The notes under the pieces were generated by a model. The model was not told the origin of the DNA, made no database searches, and saw only the letters and a list, made by a program, of their open reading frames with translations. From contig JBGCEI010000159.1 of the NCBI GenBank assembly GCA_045106295.1, positions 1 through 29,327 of the forward strand: a stretch of DNA of 29,327 nucleotides. Direction: 5' to 3'. The stretch's first letter is position 1. Every line of letters begins with the position of its first letter. Made by a program: the position numbers and the translations under genes. This document shows, piece after piece, positions 7,913 through 16,119 of the stretch. Origin of the DNA: WTJX01 sp045106295 (GTDB lineage: Bacteria; Bacteroidota; Bacteroidia; Cytophagales; JAAEPT01).

Positions 7913-8317
7913 TTACCCTTTCGGGAAAATCTCTTTTCTTCTTTGCCTAAATGTTTCTTGTTGCTGACGGTTCAACATGTCTTTTAATCCAAGACCTAGT
8001 TGTTGTGAGTTTTCACTCATTGTTTGTCTCATTTGGTACTGCGCCTTAAAAATGGTTCTGTAATAATTGAAACGAATCCCTTCCGCTTGTTTTACTTGTT
8101 CATCGGTAAGAGCGAGTACTTCCTTCATTTTTAGGGCATCTCTTCTTGCCCATTCGTGAATTCGTGGTTCTAATCGCTTTATTTTTTCATCCAACGTAAG
8201 TGGTTTCTTTGGATCTGTTGCTTTTTTTGGGGCTGTTTTTGACTGTGCTGAAGCGGTTGTTACAACTAATAAAATCAATACAACGTATATTCCTGCTTTT
8301 TTAATGACCTCTTTCAT
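7913..8317 (-). CDS. Spy/CpxP-like small periplasmic protein
   Basis: The 134-residue protein has a clear signal peptide (KKAGIYVVLILLVVTTASAQ, cleavage after ASAQ near residue 25), then a Lys/Pro-rich linker and an alpha-helical domain with LTDEQVKQAEGIRFNY and the tail RQQQETFRQRRKEIF. A helical protein with an LT..Q motif and many Arg/Gln is the pattern of Spy/CpxP-like periplasmic proteins, some of which are chaperones or metal sensors in proteobacteria. The similarity is weak, so the role is a guess. It ends at a bidirectional terminator. A TATATTTA box at about 8353-8360 on the minus strand may be its -7 element. Confidence 0.65.
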   Translation of the reverse strand: MKEVIKKAGIYVVLILLVVTTASAQSKTAPKKATDPKKPLTLDEKIKRLEPRIHEWARRDALKMKEVLALTDEQVKQAEGIRFNYYRTIFKAQYQMRQTMSENSQQLGLGLKDMLNRQQQETFRQRRKEIFPKG

Positions 8318-8402
8318 ATCCGAGATTTATATTTTTGACTCACTAAATATAGCGACTTATTTATTTTTTTAAACGGAATTATTAAAAATATGTTGTTCTT
8401 TT

Positions 8403-10430
8403 TTACATCGAATTAACTTTTTTCTCTAATGCTAAGTATTCGTCTCGTAAACTAGCCGCTTCTATGAAATTCATTTCTTGCGATGCTTTCTCCATTTTCT
8501 TCTTGGTAACCTCTGCTAATTTAGTTAACTCATCCTTACTCATGTATGCCATTACGGGATCTGCTGCAATAGCAGAAACCTCATCTCCAATGTCATATTT
8601 CTTAGCAGAACGCTTAGCATCTGCAACCTGAGTCTGTTCTAATATCTTATCTGTTGACTTTTTAACGGTTTCAGGAATAATTCCGTGTGCCGTATTAAAA
8701 TCAATTTGTACTTGCCTTCTTCTATGTGTCTCGTCTATGGCTTTACTCATAGAATCGGTCATTTTATCGGCGTACATAATCACACGCCCATTGACATTTC
8801 TAGCCGCACGACCAATGGTCTGAATCATAGATCGGTGATTTCGTAAGAAACCTTCCTTATCGGCATCAAATATGACCACCAAAGATACTTCAGGTAAATC
8901 CAACCCTTCTCTTAGTAGGTTGACTCCGACTAATACGTCGAAAATACCGAGTCGTAGTTCCCTAAGAATTTCTACTCGGTCTAATGTTTTTACTTCTGAA
9001 TGAATGTACCTGTTTTTAATACCTACTCTATCAAAAAATTTAGATAGTTCCTCTGCCATCCGTTTGGTGAGCGTAGTCATGAGGACACGTTCATTTTTCT
9101 CTACTCGCTGATGTACTTCTTCCAATACATCGTCCATCTGATTGATGCTTGGGCGCACTTCTATGAGTGGGTCTGTAAGTCCCGTTGGACGAATCAGTTG
9201 TTCCACTACTACGCCATCTGTTTGTTGCATTTCGTAATCTCCAGGTGTTGCACTGAGGTAAATTACTTGATTTTGAACGTCTTCGAACTCATTGAAAGTC
9301 AACGGTCTATTGTCCATAGCAGCGGGCAATCGGAAACCGTAATCCACTAAAGATACTTTTCGGGATCTGTCTCCTCCCCACATGGCACGCACCTGTGGAA
9401 GGGTAACATGGCTTTCGTCTATGAGCATAAGGTAATCGTCAGGAAAGTAATCTAACAAACAGAACGGTCTGCTACCTGGCTTTCTACCATCGAAATAACG
9501 TGAATAATTCTCAATACCGCTACAATAACCTAACTCTCTCATCATCTCAATGTCGAACTCGGTTCGTTCTTGAATACGTTTCGACTCTTGTATTTTCCCT
9601 TCACCATCGAATGCTTTTATCTGAGCAACCATATCATCTTGTATCTGATGAATGGCATTTTGTAAAGCATCTTTTCCTGTTACAAATAGATTAGCAGGGA
9701 ATACGGTCAATGGATCTTTAATCTCTGCTATTTTTTTACCTGTGTCAGAATCAACCGAATGGATGGCTTCTATTTCATCTCCCCAAAAATAAATTCGAAA
9801 GGCATAGTCTAAATAGGCGGGAAAAATATCGACTGTGTCTCCTTTTACTCTAAATGTTCCTCTCTTAAATTCGGCAGTAGTTCTATTGTACAAAATATCC
9901 ACCAACTGGTACAGTAAGGTTGAAATACCAATTACCTGACCGGGTTGAATACGAACGGTATTTTTCGAAAAATCTTCTGGATTTCCCATACCATAAATAC
10001 AAGATACGGAAGATACCACGATGACATCTTTCCTCCCAGACATCAAAGCTGATGTTGCCCGTAACCGCAGTTTTTCTATTTCTTCGTTAATAGAAAGGTC
10101 TTTTTCTATGTAGACATTGGAAGAAGGAATATAGGCTTCTGGTTGGTAATAGTCGTAATAAGAAATAAAATACTCTACTAAATTGTCTGGGAAAAATTGC
10201 TGAAATTCACCGTACAGTTGGGCTGCCAATGTTTTATTATGACTTAAGATAAGGGTTGGTTTATCTATTTGCTGAATTACATTAGCGGCAGTAAATGTCT
10301 TTCCTGAACCTGTAACTCCTAATAAGGTTTGGTATTTCTCTTGTCTATTTATTCCCTCAACCAATTGTTTGATAGCGTGAGGCTGATCTCCTTTTGGTTG
10401 AAAGGAGGAGGTAAGGTTAAATAAACTCAT
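8403..10430 (-). CDS. uvrB: UvrABC system protein B (excinuclease subunit)
   Basis: UvrB is the damage-verifying helicase-like subunit of nucleotide excision repair; it is loaded by UvrA and recruits UvrC. The 675 residues match the usual length. Walker A is GVTGSGKT at 38-45. The damage-binding beta-hairpin region with YYDYYQPEAYIP lies near residue 95. The DEAD-like box is DESHVTLPQV, and helicase motifs V and VI are GVNLLREGLDLPEVSLV and QTIGRAARN. The C-terminal UVR motif (MEKASQEMNFIEAASLRDEY) that contacts UvrC is present. It starts 6 bases after the small membrane protein gene, itself 3 bases after lspA, so lspA, 10437 and uvrB are one operon. Confidence 0.97.
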   Translation of the reverse strand: MSLFNLTSSFQPKGDQPHAIKQLVEGINRQEKYQTLLGVTGSGKTFTAANVIQQIDKPTLILSHNKTLAAQLYGEFQQFFPDNLVEYFISYYDYYQPEAYIPSSNVYIEKDLSINEEIEKLRLRATSALMSGRKDVIVVSSVSCIYGMGNPEDFSKNTVRIQPGQVIGISTLLYQLVDILYNRTTAEFKRGTFRVKGDTVDIFPAYLDYAFRIYFWGDEIEAIHSVDSDTGKKIAEIKDPLTVFPANLFVTGKDALQNAIHQIQDDMVAQIKAFDGEGKIQESKRIQERTEFDIEMMRELGYCSGIENYSRYFDGRKPGSRPFCLLDYFPDDYLMLIDESHVTLPQVRAMWGGDRSRKVSLVDYGFRLPAAMDNRPLTFNEFEDVQNQVIYLSATPGDYEMQQTDGVVVEQLIRPTGLTDPLIEVRPSINQMDDVLEEVHQRVEKNERVLMTTLTKRMAEELSKFFDRVGIKNRYIHSEVKTLDRVEILRELRLGIFDVLVGVNLLREGLDLPEVSLVVIFDADKEGFLRNHRSMIQTIGRAARNVNGRVIMYADKMTDSMSKAIDETHRRRQVQIDFNTAHGIIPETVKKSTDKILEQTQVADAKRSAKKYDIGDEVSAIAADPVMAYMSKDELTKLAEVTKKKMEKASQEMNFIEAASLRDEYLALEKKVNSM

Positions 10431-10436
10431 GTACTT

Positions 10437-10802
10437 TTAATTGACTACTTCTACTTTGTAGACAATGTATTTTGTTTTCCCTCTCCAAGGAATGGTGATA
10501 AACTTCTCTTTGTATTGAAGTTTTACTCGTTGTGCTTTATCTACCGCATCTTCAATCTGATACATAATTCCTTTATCGGTAATAGAAAAAGCCCATACAT
10601 TGGACATCTCATTGTTCGCCGTATTATCGAAACCGCCTACGTTTAGCTGTCCTTCGTGTGTTTTGAATAGTATTCCTTTTTTACTGACTTTCATAATGGT
10701 CCCTGTACGGTAGCCTTCAGAATAGTTACCATTTATAAAATAATAACCAATAGCTAAGCCTAAAAGAAGAATAAGAAACCCAATTATTTTAACTGCTCTC
10801 AT
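10437..10802 (-). CDS. Conserved small membrane-anchored protein of Bacteroidota
   Basis: The 121-residue protein has one N-terminal transmembrane segment (IIGFLILLLGLAIGYYFI, about 5-24) and a soluble part with NYSEGYRTGTIMKVSKKG and FKTHEGQLNVGGF. I remember this block from Bacteroidota proteins that databases often mislabel as 6-phosphogluconate dehydrogenase; nothing here supports an enzyme. The domain is likely periplasmic beta structure. It sits between lspA and uvrB with gaps of 3 and 6 bases. Function unknown. Confidence 0.75.
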   Translation of the reverse strand: MRAVKIIGFLILLLGLAIGYYFINGNYSEGYRTGTIMKVSKKGILFKTHEGQLNVGGFDNTANNEMSNVWAFSITDKGIMYQIEDAVDKAQRVKLQYKEKFITIPWRGKTKYIVYKVEVVN

Positions 10803-10805
10803 CGT

Positions 10806-11402
10806 TTAATAAATTGGCTTTTTATTGAAAATAGCTTTCTGAAAAACCAAAATGATAATAACAGCAACAAAAATAGCGGCATCTGCTACATTGAATACTG
10901 GCCAAAGTGGGTAATACACATCACTCATAATTGGAAACCATTCAGGAATGTGAACGGTAAATAAATCGAAATGAAACATGTCGATCACCTTTCCATAGCA
11001 AAGCTTAAAGGGAGCGTCACTTACTAATAAATATTTTGAATCTAATAACCCATAGAAGAGACTATCAATTGTGTTTCCTACCGCTCCACCAAGAATCATA
11101 CTGATGCATACTAATAATGTTTTTGATGAGTTAGCATGGTATAGTTTCTTGAGGTAAGAAATAATAAAAAATACAGCGACTACTCTAAAAAGGGTAAGGA
11201 ACAGTTTCCCATAACTACCTCCAAATTCTGCACCAAATGCCATGCCCGAATTCAATACATAATTTAGTTTAAACCAATCTCCAAAAATAACAATAGGAAA
11301 GTCGTAGCGGTAGACAAATGCTGCGTACTTAATCAGCTGATCTAGTATGATAATACTGATCGAAATAATAAAATAAAAGCGTAACTTCTTCACAAAAGTC
11401 AA
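10806..11402 (-). CDS. lspA: Lipoprotein signal peptidase (signal peptidase II)
   Basis: LspA is the inner-membrane aspartyl protease that cleaves prolipoprotein signal peptides after lipidation. This 198-residue protein has four hydrophobic helices and the family motifs: NSGMAFG at 51-57, GNTIDSLFYG at 109-118, and the catalytic aspartates D141 (VIDMFHFD) and D174 (FNVADAAIF). The extra segment between about 120 and 140 is usual in Bacteroidota. It is the first gene of the operon with the membrane protein 10437 and uvrB. Many predicted lipoproteins in the window would be its substrates. Confidence 0.95.
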   Translation of the reverse strand: MTFVKKLRFYFIISISIIILDQLIKYAAFVYRYDFPIVIFGDWFKLNYVLNSGMAFGAEFGGSYGKLFLTLFRVVAVFFIISYLKKLYHANSSKTLLVCISMILGGAVGNTIDSLFYGLLDSKYLLVSDAPFKLCYGKVIDMFHFDLFTVHIPEWFPIMSDVYYPLWPVFNVADAAIFVAVIIILVFQKAIFNKKPIY

Positions 11403-11699
11403 GATACATGGAAAACAACTAAAAATCTAGTCTACTGAAAAAATTATTACCCTCTACATTATTTCAAAAGATGCTTTGATAGCATTACTATTAACTATTA
11501 TAGATTTACTAATCCCAAAGTCTTAACTAACTGACTTTGAAACCCTTTGGTAAAATATCCGTTTACCTACAAGAAAGAAAAAGACATTGTTTACACTCAA
11601 CTCAAAAATAGATTCCTCTTCAAGTGATTTCAAAAAAAGAAGGCTGCATTTGTTGCTTAGCTAAAACAATACAAGGGTGTATTAAAAAAACATACACAA

Positions 11700-11795
11700 A
11701 GTGGGCTTGAAGCTATCAAAAAGAAACACCAAGAAAGAGGGAAGCTAGTAGTAAGAGACCGAATTACACACCTAATAGAAAAGGGTACAATTTAA
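11700..11795 (+). pseudogene. Decayed N-terminal fragment of an acyl-CoA carboxylase carboxyltransferase subunit
   Basis: In the 459-base gap between lspA and the outer-membrane protein, one plus-strand frame reads EAIKKKHQERGKLVVRDRI and then HLIEKGT before a stop. This closely resembles the carboxyltransferase beta-subunit block GG..AI.KQH.RGKLTARERI..LLD.GS of propionyl- or methylcrotonyl-CoA carboxylase. Flanking frames look broken: LKQYKGVLKK about 25 bases before, FNITDFFDTRK after, each in another frame. No start or full domain survives. It is best read as a gene relic. Confidence is moderate, because the match is about 30 residues and comes from memory. The rest of the gap shows nothing else. 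Confidence 0.42.
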
Positions 11796-11861
11796 TATCA
11801 CAGACTTCTTTGACACCAGAAAGGACCCTCGTAAAATGAAGGATTAAAAGCTGCTACCGAT

Positions 11862-14849
11862 TTACACTTTCCCCTTTTTATTCCCAGAAAAGTAATACAA
11901 GAAGCTAATCATATAGTACCTTTTTATGGTGGCGATTTCTTCTCTTTCAATAAAAGTACCACTGGTTCTCGACTTAATTCCTCTGTTTTGGTTTAATAAA
12001 TCATCAGCATAAAAACGTACGTATGCTTTGTCATCCAGTATGGATCGCTGAACGTAGGCATCTAGCTTTACAACTTCAAGGTCTCTGGTTAGCCTTGGTT
12101 GATTATTTCCATTAAGAATAGCAGAAAAGATTTGATAGGACAAACTACTACCAAAAGTCCATTTTTTTAGGTATTCGTAAGAAACAGAACCTGAGTGTTT
12201 TTGAGATCGGATACTTGCCTTTTTTATCACCCCGTCTCCATTGTTTTCATCTAAAATAGGATAGACTGTTTTTTGATTGTTAATAGCTGAACAAATAGCG
12301 TATTTCAGCGGTACGGTTTGCTGGTTGTTGTCAAACATGACACTAATACTGTTTTTATTTGTCTTTATATTTTCTTCTGTTAAACTGCTCTGGTAAGTAA
12401 AAGGAGTAATATCACGAGCCATACGTAGAGAACTAGTAAGTGTAGCTCCATTTTCTTTTAGGTTCCATTTCCACTGAACCCTTCCATCTATTGAGTATTG
12501 AAATATTCCATTTAGAGGCGTTGTCGTTCTAACAAAAGTCGTTGTGTCAATAGAAAGCTCATTGTAAATTTTGTCATCAGTTACTGAAGCAGAAAGACTA
12601 GACGAGAAACTGGACTTCGTTTCTTGATTTAATTTTAAATAACTAATATTTGCCTTGTAACGTTGCTCTAAGTCCAAATTAGGGTTTCCTGTAAACAAAC
12701 GAACGGGACTGTAAAAAATAGTAATGGGCTGTAGTTGATCTATTCTAGGTTCTACCACAGATGAGCTAAGAGAGATTTTTAATCGCTCTGCTTTCACTGA
12801 GTCAAGGTGAACCGTTAAATTGGCATAACTTGAAGGGTTAATAAAGTGCTTCGTTAACCTAGCGCCTAATAAAGTGTTTTCTCCTTTCAAGGTTGATAAT
12901 TGAATTTTAGCACCAATATCTAATGTCGTTCTAGGCGACGACCATGTGTACCTCAACCCAGGTCTTTGGAAGAAGTAATTCTTTTCAAAAGCAGTACTTG
13001 CATTCGTATCTATTACAAAAAAATCTTCATTCAGGTTTAACCTAGTTCGTTCAGAAAGGCTTACAGTATGGTTTACATCATACGTAATGCTTGCCTTACT
13101 TCTTTTACCAAGTGGTCTGCCATATTCGGCATTTGCCTCCCAACCAATGTTTCTACCTGATTGGTTTTGCTGAATACTACCTGTACTTGAGTTAGCGAAA
13201 TCCCCATTACTATCAAAATTCGTATTATCTGTAACAATAAGACGGTTATTACTATTTTTGTCATAAAAGATGCTTCCTCCTACTTTAACATCTTGTTTCT
13301 TTGGCAAAGTGTGTTTGTAATTAAAGCCTAAGGTTGTCTTAAATAACTTGTTTTCTGCATTATTATTCCCAGTTCTATTATTTGTTAGAATAGACTGGCT
13401 AGAAAGCGTATTACGAGAAAAAGGACCTTTGCTTTTTCCTTTGTTATGATTCAAGGTAAGGTAAGTGTCAATATACCGCTTGTCTTCCTTCGTAAATTGT
13501 TTCTTCAGTATCGGTTGCTTTAAGTCAAGCCGAATACTTGATTTGTAGGTAGAATTATCGTCATCAATATCGTTACCTATGCTTCTAGTTAATTGAAACT
13601 GATCTGAAAAAAGGTTTAATAAGTCTGTTGTATTCTTAAAACCATCTACATAATTGAATGACAGCTGTGTCTTCAAAATGGATTCGTTGATCGTAAAACT
13701 TTGTTTGTAAGTGGTATGTAATTCGTGCTTACGAGATTTAAACGGTTGGTCTGCCTCTTGAAAAGTGTCAAAGGGCAAATCGTCTGTTACAAATACTCTG
13801 TTTACCTTTCTAAATAATGCCCTATCTGCTTGATTGTAAATGTAACTAGCCGTTAAAGATTGTTTTTTATTAGGTGTATAATTTAAATTTAAACCTAAAC
13901 CAGCACTTTGGGTAACTCCACTTTTTGGATCTATTGGATTGTCTAAAGGGTCTTCAAATAGCTTTTTTCTCTTTTTAAATTGAATATTCGTTCTGTTGAT
14001 ATTATTGAGGTCACCAATTCCCGTGAGTTTTAACTTATCACCAAACCGATTGACAATTGCTTTTGCCTGGTATCTATTCTTTGTTCCTAGACCTTCTTGT
14101 AAGTCACCAAAAGGAACATTCTTCCTCTCTTCTTTTACGGTTATGTTTATTTTCTTTCCCTCTCCTTTTGAATTTTCAATAATCTCAACTTTCTCTATTA
14201 TCTCCGCAGGAATATTTTTTAAGGCTATCTCTACGTTATCTCCAAAGTATTCTTCCCCATCTACCAATATCTTTACAACTTGCTCTCCTTCAGATTGCAG
14301 GTTCCCATTTTCATCAGACATAATGCCAGGTAATTTTTTCAATAAATCTTCTGCTACATCACTTTTTTTAGAAGGCCTGTTTGCCATATTAAACCCTAGC
14401 GTATCATTTTTAACGTTAACAAACGAGACTATATTTTTCTTTGGAATTACTACTGGCACAGTATCGACAAAAGGTGCGGTATCCATAGGAACAGTGTCAG
14501 TTACCTCTTTTTCCCTCTCATGTACAATAACTACTTCTTTTAAAAGGGAGATGGTTACTCCTAAACGAATATTGGTTAGGTCAGCAAAGAGGTGATCTTT
14601 AGATAGATTAAATCGAATAAAGGTAGACGAATACCCTAGAGCAGATACTTCTAATAAATACGATTGAAGGGGTAAGTTATCAAAAACAAACTCTCCTTGT
14701 TCATTCGCATAAATAGCTCTAATTAAACTAGAATCAGCCGACCGTTCTAAAGCTAACGTAGCAAACGGGACGGGGTTTTTAGAAGCGTCTAACACCAATC
14801 CTTTTGCTGAACCAAGGCGCTGAGCCATCCCTTCAAACTGAAAAAGCAA
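11862..14849 (-). CDS. TonB-receptor-like outer-membrane beta-barrel protein (OMP_b-brl_3 type)
   Basis: The 995-residue protein (from TTG 14849) has the layout of an outer-membrane beta-barrel receptor. Residues about 13-95 form a carboxypeptidase-regulatory domain (GLVLDASKNPVPFATLALER, then GEFVFDNLPLQSYLLEVSALG). A plug-like region at about 155-240 carries LLKKLPGIMSDENGNLQ and GEEYFGDNVEIALKNIPAE. The rest is a long run of amphipathic strands with many aromatic residues, ending in SFLYYFSG. These proteins sit in the outer membrane; the ligand is unknown and no SusD partner follows. The start is odd: the TTG start lacks a signal peptide, but the same frame runs upstream to 14891 as ATT-TTT-CGT and encodes a good one. 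See findings. Confidence 0.85.
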   Translation of the reverse strand: MLFQFEGMAQRLGSAKGLVLDASKNPVPFATLALERSADSSLIRAIYANEQGEFVFDNLPLQSYLLEVSALGYSSTFIRFNLSKDHLFADLTNIRLGVTISLLKEVVIVHEREKEVTDTVPMDTAPFVDTVPVVIPKKNIVSFVNVKNDTLGFNMANRPSKKSDVAEDLLKKLPGIMSDENGNLQSEGEQVVKILVDGEEYFGDNVEIALKNIPAEIIEKVEIIENSKGEGKKINITVKEERKNVPFGDLQEGLGTKNRYQAKAIVNRFGDKLKLTGIGDLNNINRTNIQFKKRKKLFEDPLDNPIDPKSGVTQSAGLGLNLNYTPNKKQSLTASYIYNQADRALFRKVNRVFVTDDLPFDTFQEADQPFKSRKHELHTTYKQSFTINESILKTQLSFNYVDGFKNTTDLLNLFSDQFQLTRSIGNDIDDDNSTYKSSIRLDLKQPILKKQFTKEDKRYIDTYLTLNHNKGKSKGPFSRNTLSSQSILTNNRTGNNNAENKLFKTTLGFNYKHTLPKKQDVKVGGSIFYDKNSNNRLIVTDNTNFDSNGDFANSSTGSIQQNQSGRNIGWEANAEYGRPLGKRSKASITYDVNHTVSLSERTRLNLNEDFFVIDTNASTAFEKNYFFQRPGLRYTWSSPRTTLDIGAKIQLSTLKGENTLLGARLTKHFINPSSYANLTVHLDSVKAERLKISLSSSVVEPRIDQLQPITIFYSPVRLFTGNPNLDLEQRYKANISYLKLNQETKSSFSSSLSASVTDDKIYNELSIDTTTFVRTTTPLNGIFQYSIDGRVQWKWNLKENGATLTSSLRMARDITPFTYQSSLTEENIKTNKNSISVMFDNNQQTVPLKYAICSAINNQKTVYPILDENNGDGVIKKASIRSQKHSGSVSYEYLKKWTFGSSLSYQIFSAILNGNNQPRLTRDLEVVKLDAYVQRSILDDKAYVRFYADDLLNQNRGIKSRTSGTFIEREEIATIKRYYMISFLYYFSGNKKGKV

Positions 14850-15083
14850 ACAAAATAATAAAGTAATATAAGTAACTAGACGAAAAATAATAGTTCAGTG
14901 TTAGGAGAAAGATACACACCTAATTTAACAAAAAAAGGGCAGAATGTTCTAATTCTACGTTGTTACCTTTTCTTTGCGATACATGGACCTTAGAGGTTTT
15001 GCTTATCAAAAAGTACCTTTTTCAATTATGTAAAAAGTGGGCAAGGTTTTAAAACAGGTATCTTGCAATAAATGCTACTGTTT

Positions 15084-16049
15084 TTACTTATTTAAAAACG
15101 TCTCTTCTACCCAATCTTTTCCCCAGTTTGCCTTTTCATCCTCACTCCAAATAGTTGGGTAAAACATTCTTCTTTGAAAGTGTGGTGGTAAATAGTGCTT
15201 CCAATTTGTACCACCTGTAGAAGCAACTACTTCTTCCCCTTTATGGAGGTATTTATTGGCGTAACCGTAATGAGCCATCGGCCAATTGATATTCGCATGC
15301 TGATCAAACTGCTTTAATGCTGCTATTATTTCTTCATCTTTTTGCCCTTTTTCAGAAAGGTGAAAATACCTCGACAAAATATTCCTATCGGCCAATTCCT
15401 TCCCTTTACGGACAATCAGCTTAGAATACTTTTTCTCAAACTGTACTAAAGTCAACGTTTTTTTAGCCGTATTTTTTACCGTAGCACCCTTTTTCCAATA
15501 GATATTCTCATACATTGCTTCTACATCGCTTTCATCAGAAACATGTTGTTGGTCTTCCTCACTCAGCAGATTTTTGAATTGTGTAGACCAAACTTCTATT
15601 AAGCGATATTGAATAGACTGAAATCCACTAGCAGGAGTTAAAGCCGTACGAAACTGCATAAACTGTTTAGCCTCTAAGCCAATAGAAAGTAGATTAAAGG
15701 AGTGTAACAAATGATCGTAGTAAGCATTGATACGATTCATCTTATTGAGAAAAAATGTTTTCTCTAAATTCTCTCTAAAGCCTATCTGCTCAATTTCATG
15801 CAAAATCATTTTAAAAAATAACTCTGTAATTTGATGGTAGATAATGAATACCATCTCATCAGGGTATTTGGTCTTTGTTTTTTGAAGATTTAATAGCGCA
15901 TCAATCCCTATGTAGTCCCAATAGTTTACATAATCACTGTACAACAAGCCTTCAAGGTGTGCCTCTAAACTTTCGCCAACCCCCTCATGTTTCTCTTGTA
16001 ATTTGGTGATTAAATCCAGTATTTTAGGTGAGAGTTCTTTTCCTTGCAT
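15084..16049 (-). CDS. kynA: Tryptophan 2,3-dioxygenase
   Basis: This heme enzyme opens the indole ring of L-tryptophan to N-formylkynurenine, the first step of the kynurenine pathway. The 321-residue protein shows the family motifs: YHQITELFFKMILHEIEQI with substrate-pocket His72, FRTALTPASGFQSIQYRLIE at 133-152 (Arg134 and the SGFQS.Q signature), and STGGTNWKHYLPP at 277-289, matching the family GTGG..G..YL block. His260 is the likely axial heme ligand by spacing, which I could not align precisely. The gene is divergent from gcdH with only 70 bases between the ATGs, so they may share regulation. The protein is shorter and more divergent than proteobacterial forms but complete. Confidence 0.93.
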   Translation of the reverse strand: MQGKELSPKILDLITKLQEKHEGVGESLEAHLEGLLYSDYVNYWDYIGIDALLNLQKTKTKYPDEMVFIIYHQITELFFKMILHEIEQIGFRENLEKTFFLNKMNRINAYYDHLLHSFNLLSIGLEAKQFMQFRTALTPASGFQSIQYRLIEVWSTQFKNLLSEEDQQHVSDESDVEAMYENIYWKKGATVKNTAKKTLTLVQFEKKYSKLIVRKGKELADRNILSRYFHLSEKGQKDEEIIAALKQFDQHANINWPMAHYGYANKYLHKGEEVVASTGGTNWKHYLPPHFQRRMFYPTIWSEDEKANWGKDWVEETFLNK

Positions 16050-16119
16050 CTTTTCTATCCATTAATACGTAAATATAAGTATATCATTTTTAAAACGTTC
16101 TTTTACTTAGTTCTACTTT
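16050..16119. promoter_or_regulatory. Shared divergent promoter region kynA / gcdH
   Basis: The 70 AT-rich bases between the two start codons must hold both promoters. On the minus strand, TATATTTA (16070-16077) resembles the phylum's -7 box TAnnTTTG and lies about 20 bases upstream of the kynA ATG. I see no clear operator palindrome and no good -7 box for gcdH. Confidence 0.4.

Noticed and set aside
13996..14595. 199-codon plus-strand frame
   Set aside because: It lies antisense to the plug region of the outer-membrane protein and its sequence is a shadow, rich in Ser and Phe without any domain.
14980..15075. Possible terminator after kynA (GCAAG ... CTTGC around 15040-15065)
   Set aside because: Stem is short, loop is long and no T tract follows on the minus strand.
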